Source: Domibacillus mangrovi (GTDB lineage Bacteria; Bacillota; Bacilli; Bacillales; Domibacillaceae). Taken from it: a stretch of DNA of 64,000 nucleotides. The translations under genes were made by a program, and so were the position numbers. Positions 1 to 8,120 of the stretch are shown here, in pieces. The stretch is taken from the NCBI RefSeq assembly GCF_001906925.1, contig NZ_MRWQ01000008.1, positions 1 to 64,000 of the forward strand, in the 5' to 3' direction. A model generated the notes under the pieces. It had not been told where the DNA came from. It worked only from the letters and a program-made list of their open reading frames with translations, and searched no databases. Each line of letters begins with the position of its first letter. Position 1 is the stretch's first letter.

Positions 1-1046
1 TTCGAAATCCGTATCCGTGTACCATCCACCAAATGTGGAGCCCGTTTTTAATGGGTCCGTCAATGGACGGACAAGAGGTTGCCCATGCTCAACATTCGCA
101 GCCGGAACCATTGTCCCGCCATCGGTTTGAAAAGTGACCGTATGTGACTTTATGATCCATTTTGCATATACAGTTAAGTGATCTTTCACAGTATCTTTGT
201 CAAAATCCCATTTTTTCGTAAGACCGCTATCCTTATACCAGCCATCAAAGGTATAGCCTTCTTTCGTTGGGTCTGCCGGCTGAGATAACTTCTCTCCATA
301 AGCTGTCACAATATCCGCAACTGCAGAGCCCTGGTTCGATTCGAATTTCACATTATATGGAATCGATACCCATTTTGCATACAACGTTAGATCTCCGGTT
401 ACGACATCGGATTCAAATGTAAAAATAGACGTTGTATCTTCATCCGTGTACCAGCCTGCAAAAGTGTAGCCCGCTTTTGCAGGTTCTATCGGCTTTGTGA
501 TCTTTTCACCGTGTGAAACCGTTGTACTCTCTACGGATGAACCTTCGTTTGAATCGAATACAACTGTATATTGATTCGCTTCCCATTTTGCATAAATGAC
601 CGTTTCTCCCGTGATCACTTCATTGTCAAAAAGGAATGCGTTTGTCAACAGCTCATCTTTATACCAGCCTTTGAAAGTATGACCAGCTTTTATTGGATCG
701 GCTAATGGACGAATAACCGGGCTGCCATGACTGACCGTCGCTGATGAAACAGCTGATCCGCTATTTGTTTCAAATGTGACCGTATACGTATTCGCCGTCC
801 ACTTCGCATAAATCACGGTGTCCGACGTAATTTCTTTCGTGAAATCAAATTCGGTTTCGAAGTCCGTATCCGCGTACCAGCCGCCGAATGTAGAGCCCGT
901 TTTCGCCGGATCCGCAGGTTTTGTGACCTTCCCACCATGTGTGATCGAAGCGTCGGACAAGTCCGTGCCGTTGAATGTCACTTTGTATTCATTTACTGTC
1001 CACTTTGCGTAAATCACGGTGTCTAGACGTAATTTCTTTCGTGAAA
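1..1046 (-). pseudogene. Out-of-frame continuation of the cohesin/InlB-repeat protein, runs off the window
   Basis: Read on the minus strand, positions 1015 to 1 are one open frame that encodes about five more Listeria-Bacteroides (InlB B-type) repeats of roughly 67 residues. Each has the pattern YTVTF...G.....P.DP.K.G.TF.GWY.D......F....V..D.T.YAKW. This frame differs from that of the N-terminal part at 1047-2609 because repeat unit three contains two extra single bases. No start codon or signal peptide lies here, so it is the same gene continued. The C-terminus, where an SLH domain or sortase signal might sit, is outside the window. Either the gene is broken, or the near-identical repeats caused a sequencing or assembly error. 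Confidence 0.75.
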
Positions 1047-2609
1047 TCAAATTCGGTTTCGAAAGTCTGCATCCGCATACCAGCCGCCAAAGGTGGAGCC
1101 CGCTTTCTCCGGATCGGCAGGCTTCGTGACCTTGCCACCATGTGTGATGGATGCATCGGACAAGTCCGTGCCGTTGAACGTCACTTTGTATTCATTCACC
1201 GTCCACTTTGCGTAAATCACGGTGTCAGATATAATTTCTTTTGTGAAATCAAATTCTGCGTCAAACTCTGCATCCGCGTACCAACCACCGAATATAGAGC
1301 CTGATTTTGATGGATCAGCCGGCTTGTCCACTTTTTCGCCGTGTGATACCGTGGCATCTGATAGTTTAGTTCCGCTGAACGTCACGGTGTATGAATTAGC
1401 TTCCCACTGCGCATACAGCACAACATCCGCTGCCTCAATAGTAAAAGGATCATTAGCCGCGTAGCTGGCACCTGTTCCATTTGCTTCTGTGTTCCAGCCA
1501 GCAAAGGTATAGCCGGTTTTCGTTAGGCCACCTGTATTTCCTTTTACAGTGACAGCCGCATCCTTTTTATATTTTGTATCGTCTGTTGGAACTGTTCCAG
1601 TGCTACCGTTGCTATCATAAGTGACAGTATACGTTGGCACTACTGTAATTTTCCCAGAAGTAAAGGTGCCGATCACTGGGTTAAAATCAGGATCCCATGC
1701 ATCTGATGAAGCTGATTCATCGAATGAAATGATCGTGTCTCCAACTGAAGTACTTTCCTTTACGTTAAAATTAATCGTAAACAAAGTTCCTGTATAATCT
1801 GCTGTTAATGGACGATCGCCGCCACTAGAATCTACCCAGATCGTACTTACCGTACCCGCAGAATTATCAAAGTTGGATTGGAAACAACCTTCATCACTTG
1901 TTTCATTACAAGTTTCTGATGCATTGCCATAAACAGGTGTCACATCAACAGCCTCAAGTTTTGACATGTCGTAGGTTAGTGTCAAGCCGTACGCTGCGAT
2001 ATCTTTTGTTAAATTGCTAATTGATACAGGAACAGATACCGTTTCGCCAGGTACAGCAGATACTGTTCCGGCTGTCCATTTGACTGAGTTGGTCGTACTA
2101 GCTGATTTAACGGCTACTGAACCATCATTGTAGGCTGCATTTACCATATCGTATAACCCAAACAAACTTGAATTGTCAGTATCTATAGAAATGGGATAAG
2201 TTTTTATATCTGAATTACTATTGATTTTTAATTTCAGAGTAAATAAACTTCCTGATGTAGTGATTGTTTGCTCCGTTCCTATAAACCATGTGAAAGTATC
2301 TGATCCATCTCCCGGGTTTTCATCTTCCATCAACATTCCCATTAATTCGCTACGATCATCAATTACACCTACGTATTCTAGGTTCGCTGCATCATAATTA
2401 AGGGCAATAGTATAATAAGTAATATCTTCTAGTGGTGCATCAATCGACACTGGTACTTCGACAATATCCCCCGGCTTGCCAGTGACACTGCCTACGGTTA
2501 CCGTCACATCATTCACAGCTGCTTTTGCCGAAGCCGCATATGGAAGCACCGACGATAAAACTAGCAGGAAGACAAGCAATGGATGCAGCCATCTTAATTT
2601 TCTATTCAT
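1047..2609 (-). CDS. Secreted scaffold-like protein: two cohesin-like domains plus InlB B-type repeats (N-terminal part)
   Basis: A signal peptide (residues 1-30, ending ASAKAA) is followed by two cohesin-like domains at about 35-168 and 176-325. Both have the typical opening G.V.G.PGD.V.VPVSI and an LxYDxxxLE segment. Listeria-Bacteroides repeats begin at about 328 (TFAGWNTE, IFGGWYAD, TFGGWYAD). Cohesins bind dockerins, and the two genes just upstream encode dockerins. The reading frame ends early at a TGA (1047-1049) caused by an inserted base near 1062-1064; intact repeats continue to position 1 in another frame. The ATG at 2609 follows an AGGAGG. It lies 19 nt after the upstream dockerin gene, so it is probably the last known gene of a three-gene operon. 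Domain calls come from reading the sequence only. Confidence 0.75.
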   Translation of the reverse strand: MNRKLRWLHPLLVFLLVLSSVLPYAASAKAAVNDVTVTVGSVTGKPGDIVEVPVSIDAPLEDITYYTIALNYDAANLEYVGVIDDRSELMGMLMEDENPGDGSDTFTWFIGTEQTITTSGSLFTLKLKINSNSDIKTYPISIDTDNSSLFGLYDMVNAAYNDGSVAVKSASTTNSVKWTAGTVSAVPGETVSVPVSISNLTKDIAAYGLTLTYDMSKLEAVDVTPVYGNASETCNETSDEGCFQSNFDNSAGTVSTIWVDSSGGDRPLTADYTGTLFTINFNVKESTSVGDTIISFDESASSDAWDPDFNPVIGTFTSGKITVVPTYTVTYDSNGSTGTVPTDDTKYKKDAAVTVKGNTGGLTKTGYTFAGWNTEANGTGASYAANDPFTIEAADVVLYAQWEANSYTVTFSGTKLSDATVSHGEKVDKPADPSKSGSIFGGWYADAEFDAEFDFTKEIISDTVIYAKWTVNEYKVTFNGTDLSDASITHGGKVTKPADPEKAGSTFGGWYADADFRNRI

Positions 2610-2628
2610 CTCTTAACCTCCTAATCTA

Positions 2629-4380
2629 TTATTTTTTTTCGACAGCTGCTTTCATAATAAGATTCGCATCCGTCGCATCAATCTTGCCGTCATTGTTCAT
2701 ATCCAAGGCTTTTTTCTGAAGGTCTGTCAGCTGGATTTTCCCCGCCACCGCCTGATAAACCATTAAGGCATCAGCCGATGTCACTTTCCCATCCCCGCTG
2801 CCATCACCTTTAAGCAATTCTCTCGTTACCACGAGCGTGTACGTTTTTGTCGTTCCATCTTGAGCTGTAACCATAACTGAAATGGTATTTACTCCTACAG
2901 TTAAAGGTATATTTGCAGCATTTCCACTTGCGACAACAGACCCATTCACTGTGATTGTTGCTGCTACATCTGAAACAATGGACGTGATGTCTACATCTGT
3001 CACTATGTTTTCTACACTTGCTGTATAGTTCGTAATCTCTCCATCAAACACAGGTGACAATGTTCCATCGCTTAATGTGATGCTGCTCAAGTCCGCATTG
3101 CCTGATAAAGCCTGAACCAAGCCAAAATCTTCACTTGTTCCTGTTAAACTGCTGATTTTTTTTAAATTACCATGCAGCATCGCAAGCATAAAATGGCCAT
3201 TTGAATCGACCAAGTATGTTAGCTCATTTGTACTATCCAGCACTAAAGCTGGTTTTACCGTTTTGTTTCCTGTAATCCAGCCAGCCCCATAGTCCGCCAT
3301 CGCAAAGAAATGATTTTCTGACCAGTCAGCTGACCATGAATCCATTAACACATAAAGAGTAGAATCGACTGTATACACACCAACCGGATAAGTATCCCTT
3401 ACTTGATCAGTATAAAGCGCCTCCCGCTTCCAAATTCCAGAAACATTAGATTGAATATAAGAAACAGAGGACAGAAAATTCCAGTCTGAATCATAATTTG
3501 ACACGCTATAGGTGAAATAGCCATTTCCCTCACTATCAACAGCTAGAGGAGAATAATAGTAACCCTCTTTCTCAGCCACAGCATCAACGACCTTTTGAGC
3601 TGTCGGAAAACTTGCATCATTCAGTGCTTTTTTTGTGTAATAAAAATTCCCATAATAGTTATTCTGATTATCTTCTTTTACATAGGAGAGATGGATAACA
3701 TCATTGCCATCCACTTGAACGCCTGGCTTGTGCACTTCGTCAATTGCACTTGTTCCAACTGCGATATTATTTATTTGCCAAGCGCCGGATTTATTCGTTG
3801 CGTACCTGGCATAATAAGAGGTATCCACATATTTATATACAATGTGAGCATGCCCCTGCGAATCGACATCAAGGGCTGGATCATAAAAATTTCTGCCGCC
3901 GCTCGGATGGCTATACGCTTCCACTTCCGAAAAAGACCAGCTTGTCCCATTGTAAACCCCGTACTTCACGCCTCTCTTACTTGTGACCCCTGAACCGATA
4001 TAATGTTTAAAAACCAAATGTAATTTGCCCGATGCATCTACCGCCAAATCAAGCGAATCACTAAAACCGGTATCTCCAGTCATCGATGTTTTCACACTCG
4101 GCAAGGAGCTCCATGCGCTTCCATTCCATTTTTTAATGGCGATTTCTGTGCTGCTTATTTTATGCGTTAAGTAAATCTCGCCATTCGGGCCTGTCGCCAA
4201 TGAATTCCATGCCCACGTATTTTGGCTGTACGTATGAACCATCGTTTCTTGAATAGATGATGATACAGCGGCTTTCGTACCGTTCTCTTCAGCCAATATA
4301 TATGCCGGACCAATGATCTGTACAAGTAAAAGAATCGTTAGAACTATGGTTATTACGGATGATTTTTTATTAATTCTCAT
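2629..4380 (-). CDS. Secreted dockerin protein with propeller-like region and cadherin-like sandwich
   Basis: This is a 583-residue exported protein with an N-terminal hydrophobic signal (1-30). Residues 45-420 contain repeated motifs such as LATGPNGEIYLTH, LAVDASGKLHLVF and LDVDSQGHAHIVY, typical of a beta-propeller of exo-sialidase/BNR style; no catalytic site is recognised. Residues 430-520 resemble the cadherin-like beta-sandwich family (LSSITLSDGTLSP...YTASV...TYTLVVTR). Residues 523-583 form a type I dockerin with two EF-hand-like calcium loops (DGSGDGKVTSAD and DMNNDGKIDATD). RBS GGGGGAGG precedes the ATG. It is followed 19 nt later by the cohesin gene, which makes a cohesin-dockerin complex at the cell surface the natural inference. 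Confidence 0.85.
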   Translation of the reverse strand: MRINKKSSVITIVLTILLLVQIIGPAYILAEENGTKAAVSSSIQETMVHTYSQNTWAWNSLATGPNGEIYLTHKISSTEIAIKKWNGSAWSSLPSVKTSMTGDTGFSDSLDLAVDASGKLHLVFKHYIGSGVTSKRGVKYGVYNGTSWSFSEVEAYSHPSGGRNFYDPALDVDSQGHAHIVYKYVDTSYYARYATNKSGAWQINNIAVGTSAIDEVHKPGVQVDGNDVIHLSYVKEDNQNNYYGNFYYTKKALNDASFPTAQKVVDAVAEKEGYYYSPLAVDSEGNGYFTYSVSNYDSDWNFLSSVSYIQSNVSGIWKREALYTDQVRDTYPVGVYTVDSTLYVLMDSWSADWSENHFFAMADYGAGWITGNKTVKPALVLDSTNELTYLVDSNGHFMLAMLHGNLKKISSLTGTSEDFGLVQALSGNADLSSITLSDGTLSPVFDGEITNYTASVENIVTDVDITSIVSDVAATITVNGSVVASGNAANIPLTVGVNTISVMVTAQDGTTKTYTLVVTRELLKGDGSGDGKVTSADALMVYQAVAGKIQLTDLQKKALDMNNDGKIDATDANLIMKAAVEKK

Positions 4381-4446
4381 GGTTACCTCCCCCTTTTCTT
4401 GTATAAAGTTATGTTTTCTAAACAGACGTTTTCATCATGAAAGCAT

Positions 4447-6339
4447 TCAAGGTGTGTGTCTGCCTATATATTGGAATGCTCCAGATGGGTACCGATCCCA
4501 TTCACCTTGCAGTTGATAGGATTGTGAACCGGTAACAATTCCTTGTTTACGAATGATGGTGCCCCCGTTAGTAAAAATAGGTGTCGGTCCGGTTCCTGTC
4601 GGATCACCGATGACATCCATTACTTGTCCGTTCTTTTTCAGGACGAAAGCAACCGGAAATACCCCATTTCCATAAACAAACATTTCATCATTGTAATAAT
4701 AGGCATTTGTGATATCAAAGAAGTCGTAAAAAGTGCTATTGATCAAAATGTATGTCATACTAGGCCCTGAATTGAACAACGGGATCCTCGTCACGTTTCG
4801 TTGATTCGTCGCTGTAACATATCGATGCATTTCGAGTTCATATCCTTCTGCCCACTCATACGAGCTGTTGTAAATCTCGAGCGCTATTCGTCCATCCCCA
4901 CCGTCTAAATATTCAGAAAAAAGGAAGGGGCTTCCTGATTGCGCCATGACATTTACTGTCATCCTCACCGCTTGATGGCTAGCGGAAATCGCCCAGAATT
5001 GCTGTGTGCCCGGAGCGCCTGGTAAGTAAGAGACTGTTTTTCCTGATAAAGAAGCAGAAGCTCCATTTTTAATCAGCTGCAGATCTGTTGTATTCGGAAA
5101 GTAAGGGGCAAGATCAATTGCGACATTTGCCACCCCCTGCTTTGTCGCCACATCAACAAATCCTCCAGGCACGACTTCAACTGAATGCACATCAATATAT
5201 GCATCCACTGACGTTTTGCCATCGCTTGCCGTCACTTTTAATTTTGTTTTGCCAATACCAGTTGGCTGAATGTTTACCATATGGCCAGAAACTGTTCCGG
5301 ATGCAATGGACTCGTCTAAAGAAGAAGCCGTGAACGTTAATGAGTCGCCGTCCGGATCGCTAAACAAGCTCGATAGATTAACAGACTGCTCCTGTATGCC
5401 CTTAACGACAAGTTGTTCCGTTATTTGTCCTGTTACTTGCGGAGCCTCATTCGCAATAGGTACCTGAATGGCGAAACCAACGATCGCTTCCGCTGTTTCG
5501 TTCCACTGATCTTTCACTGTTATTTTTACATTGAACGTACTAGGATCTGTCGGCGTACCTTCAAATGTACGGTTCGACGCGTTAAATGAAAGCCAGGACG
5601 GAAGCGGCTGTCCATTTTCTAAAGTGGCTGCATACGCTAGCGTATCGTCTTCATCGATATCGATAAATGTGCCGTCCGGGATCTTCCATTCATATCGTTC
5701 ATTCGATGTAGCTGATTGCGCCGGCAGTACCGCCGTTAAAACGGGCGCATCATTTACGTTAGACCACTCAACAACGTATTTCTGTTCAGCCGATTGGACG
5801 TTACTTCCACTTGTAGCAATTTTCATAATTAACGATGCATCTGCCGCCGTAATTACACTATCACTATTCATATCGATCGCTTTTCTTTGTGCATCGGTTA
5901 CTGTTACTTTCCCATTGATCACTTGATAGACAAAAAGTGCATCAGCAGCCGTAATAAGTCCATCTCCAGTTATATCGCCCAGTTTTGTCACCATCGCCTG
6001 GAACCTATCTTTAAGTAACAGACTTCCATCTCCACCCTCTGCTGTGATAACAGTCCTTCCATGTCCTTGCACACCAAAACGTACAGTTGACCCAGTGACA
6101 TCTGTCTTCATAACCGTTGGATCAGATGATGACGCAGTAACTGATAAAGATGATTCTTCTAAATCATCAAAATGTTGGGCGACATTCACGAAGAACTGTC
6201 TCTCTTCCTGTCGAAAAGACGATTCCATCCAGCTCATTCCATCTAAAAAAGAAAGCTCAGCAGCTTGAGCAGCTCCCTGTACCAAAGCGATGGCCGGAAC
6301 CATAGCAAAAATGGCAGAAACTCTCTTAATTTTCTTCAA
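4447..6339 (-). CDS. Secreted protein with internal dockerin, cadherin/Ig-like domains and a C-terminal lamin-tail-like domain
   Basis: This is a 630-residue exported protein that starts at TTG (AGGAGGTGG about 9 nt upstream) and has signal peptide 1-27. A type I dockerin lies internally at about 121-173, with loops DITGDGLITAAD and DMNSDSVITAAD. After it come a dystroglycan-type cadherin-like domain (about 197-295; FIDIDEDDTLAYAATL, PSWLSFN) and a second one (about 297-390; LFSDPDGDSLTFTASS). The C-terminal 160 residues (FSEYLDGGDGRIALEIYN...) resemble the lamin-tail domain of secreted bacterial proteins. Dockerins usually sit at a protein terminus, so the internal position is unusual. It is the first gene of the dockerin/cohesin operon, 66 nt before the next. 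No glycoside hydrolase motif is seen. Confidence 0.82.
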   Translation of the reverse strand: MKKIKRVSAIFAMVPAIALVQGAAQAAELSFLDGMSWMESSFRQEERQFFVNVAQHFDDLEESSLSVTASSSDPTVMKTDVTGSTVRFGVQGHGRTVITAEGGDGSLLLKDRFQAMVTKLGDITGDGLITAADALFVYQVINGKVTVTDAQRKAIDMNSDSVITAADASLIMKIATSGSNVQSAEQKYVVEWSNVNDAPVLTAVLPAQSATSNERYEWKIPDGTFIDIDEDDTLAYAATLENGQPLPSWLSFNASNRTFEGTPTDPSTFNVKITVKDQWNETAEAIVGFAIQVPIANEAPQVTGQITEQLVVKGIQEQSVNLSSLFSDPDGDSLTFTASSLDESIASGTVSGHMVNIQPTGIGKTKLKVTASDGKTSVDAYIDVHSVEVVPGGFVDVATKQGVANVAIDLAPYFPNTTDLQLIKNGASASLSGKTVSYLPGAPGTQQFWAISASHQAVRMTVNVMAQSGSPFLFSEYLDGGDGRIALEIYNSSYEWAEGYELEMHRYVTATNQRNVTRIPLFNSGPSMTYILINSTFYDFFDITNAYYYNDEMFVYGNGVFPVAFVLKKNGQVMDVIGDPTGTGPTPIFTNGGTIIRKQGIVTGSQSYQLQGEWDRYPSGAFQYIGRHTP

Positions 6340-6872
6340 TTATTTCCACCTCCTACTGAAAAATATAAATTACTCATACAAATGTCTTGATTCTTGTTAA
6401 CTATATTATCATATATTTCGACAATTTTACATAAAAAACCAAGTTTCTTTTTACCTAAATCAACACGCTCATAAATACTCATTTAATTCAAGTTTGATCT
6501 ACCTTTTTGTTTCGTAACATTTCCATCAACTGTCCGCTCAATAACAATTGGTCAGGCAAACGACGTAAAAAGCCACAAATATTTTATAAATTGGCAGAAT
6601 CCCGTTTCCGAACTAGTTTGGCAGACACCACTTTACATTTAATGGAATATACAAAAGGCATGTAAATTGTATATAGACCTTAAGTTACCTGCATTAAAAA
6701 TGAAATTGAAGAAATGTTAGAAGATTTATAATTGATTTAATTCCAAAACAGGACGTTCACACATTTGTCGAAAAAGCAGATAAAATTTGCCTATTTGACA
6801 TTTACTTGACACATTTCTCTTATACAATGACAGTATCAAAGAAAGCGTACATACAAATCAGGAGGAATGATC
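6340..6872. promoter_or_regulatory. Divergent intergenic region upstream of the dockerin operon and the small secreted protein
   Basis: This 533-bp AT-rich stretch has no convincing gene. It contains two 7-mers matching the Spo0A box TGTCGAA (6417-6423, seen as TTCGACA, and 6768-6774), an inverted repeat ATATACAA/TTGTATAT (6647-6654 and 6667-6674), and a direct repeat TTGACA-N5-TTGACA (6795-6800, 6806-6811) just upstream of a -10-like TATACAAT (6821-6828). The TTGACA copies are badly spaced for a plain sigma-A promoter. An 11-bp repeat period is the kind of layout seen at response-regulator binding sites. These assignments are tentative. Confidence 0.4.
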
Positions 6873-7331
6873 ATGAAGAAGAAGACAATGTCATATGTTA
6901 TGACTGGCGCGCTATCCATTACGATTTTAAGCGGTGTTCCCTCTTCTCCAGCTCAAGCGGCTTCTCCACATCTTATAAAAGAACAGGCAGCACCTACTGT
7001 AATACGAACCGGAACGAAAAACTTTGCAGATGTCATTGAGGAACAAGCATTGGCACTTGGTATTAATATTAAAGGCGATGATCTAGAGATTGCGGCAAAA
7101 AAAGTGCGACTTGCCAAACTGCACAACCAGGCAGCCGCATTGAATATTGAAACAGATGGAAAGAAAGAAAAAACAATCCGCCTCGAAGTGAAAAAAGCAC
7201 ATGAAATGAATGTTTACAATGCAGCAGGCAATCTCGGTGTTGAGACAGATGGAAAGCGCTTGAAAGATATTATTGCATCCATCTCAGACATCAATCCCGA
7301 AGCGGCTGCACAACTGAATGGATTTTATTAA
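6873..7331 (+). CDS. Small secreted protein with three internal helical repeats, unknown function
   Basis: I chose the ATG at 6873, seven bases after AGGAGG; an in-frame ATG at 6867 is too close to it. The 152-residue product has signal peptide MKKKTMSYVMTGALSI... ending near AQA. The mature part holds three related units of about 28 residues, each with the pattern A..LGI...G......: ALALGINIKGDDL, AAALNIETDGKKE and AAGNLGVETDGKRL. I do not recognise the family. It lies between the divergent dockerin operon and a two-component system and ends at an intrinsic terminator, so it is probably monocistronic. Confidence 0.75.
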   Translation: MKKKTMSYVMTGALSITILSGVPSSPAQAASPHLIKEQAAPTVIRTGTKNFADVIEEQALALGINIKGDDLEIAAKKVRLAKLHNQAAALNIETDGKKEKTIRLEVKKAHEMNVYNAAGNLGVETDGKRLKDIIASISDINPEAAAQLNGFY

Positions 7332-7358
7332 ACCCGGCGGCTAATGGCCGGGTTTTTT
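7331..7358 (+). terminator. Intrinsic terminator after the small secreted protein
   Basis: Stem AACCCGGC/GCCGGGTT with an 8-nt loop followed by a run of T. It begins within the stop codon of the preceding gene. Confidence 0.85.
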
Positions 7359-7380
7359 CATTTATCACTCTGTTGCCTAC

Positions 7381-7413
7381 TTGTTCACGTTCAGATGAAT
7401 TTTATTATATAAT
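7381..7413 (+). promoter_or_regulatory. Candidate sigma-A promoter of the two-component operon
   Basis: TTGTTC at 7381-7386 and TATTAT at 7403-7408 are spaced by 16 bp, about 24 bp before the ribosome binding site of the response regulator. An overlapping TATAAT (7408-7413) would have a 21-bp spacer, so the match is only fair. Confidence 0.4.
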
Positions 7414-7436
7414 TGAACCGAAATGAGGGGTTAAAG

Positions 7437-8120
7437 ATGCGGACAATTTTAATTGCAGAAGATGAACCGGCGATTAGCCAAGTGTTAAAAGTATATCTCG
7501 TGAAAGCGGGCTTACATGTTATACAAGCGTACAGTGGCACAGAAGCGATCGAAAAATTCCATGCACATTCACCATCTCTCGTCCTGCTTGACGTAATGAT
7601 GCCTGGAAAGGACGGCTGGGCCGTTTTAAAAGAAATTCGTATGGAGGGTTCGTGCCCCGTCATTATGCTGACAGCGCTGAATGACGTGAATTATCGGCTG
7701 GATGGTCTTGATGGCGGTGCGGATGATTACATTGCCAAGCCGTTTATCGCTGATGAAGTCGTCGCACGTGTACGGGCTGTTTTACGCCGGGCCGATGATG
7801 GAAAGAAAGCAGATACAACCCATACATACGGAAGCTTGACGATCGATTTTAACGCGCATCGTATTACGTTGTTTGACAAGGAAATTACGCTCACACCGCG
7901 TGATTTATCGCTATTTTTATTTTTAGCAGCTGCACCAAACCGGACATTTACACGGGAGCAGCTGCTCGATGAAGTGTGGGGACACGATTACGACGGCAGT
8001 GACCGGGCCGTTGATTTATCAGTGAAGCGAATTCGGAAAGTGCTGGCGAAATGGCCACCCACTGAAGGAGAAATTAAGACGCTGCGCGGATTGGGGTACC
8101 AGTTTGTTGTGGAAGAGTAA
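7437..8120 (+). CDS. OmpR/PhoB-family response regulator
   Basis: The ATG at 7437 follows GAGGGG and gives 227 residues. The receiver domain (1-115) has the acidic pocket (E8, D9), phosphoacceptor D52 in LLDVMMPGKDG, T79 in IMLTAL and K101 in AKPF. The C-terminal half is an OmpR-type winged helix (LTPRDLSLFLFLA, DEVWGHDY, VDLSVKRIRKVL, LRGLGYQFVVEE). It overlaps the histidine kinase gene by 17 nt, so the two are co-translated. The target genes are unknown; the repeat-bearing promoter at 6795-6828 is a possible candidate by proximity only. Confidence 0.93.
   Translation: MRTILIAEDEPAISQVLKVYLVKAGLHVIQAYSGTEAIEKFHAHSPSLVLLDVMMPGKDGWAVLKEIRMEGSCPVIMLTALNDVNYRLDGLDGGADDYIAKPFIADEVVARVRAVLRRADDGKKADTTHTYGSLTIDFNAHRITLFDKEITLTPRDLSLFLFLAAAPNRTFTREQLLDEVWGHDYDGSDRAVDLSVKRIRKVLAKWPPTEGEIKTLRGLGYQFVVEE

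Noticed and set aside
818-1464. Plus-strand reading frames opposite the InlB repeats
   Set aside because: They are antisense shadows with no ribosome binding site; the minus strand carries conserved domains.
1-1490. Regularly spaced near-identical repeats that could suggest a CRISPR array or satellite
   Set aside because: The 201-bp units translate without stop into InlB-type repeats on the minus strand, so they are protein repeats.
2629-6339. A cellulosome with cellulose- or xylan-degrading enzymes
   Set aside because: No glycoside hydrolase or carbohydrate-binding module motif can be seen in either dockerin protein.
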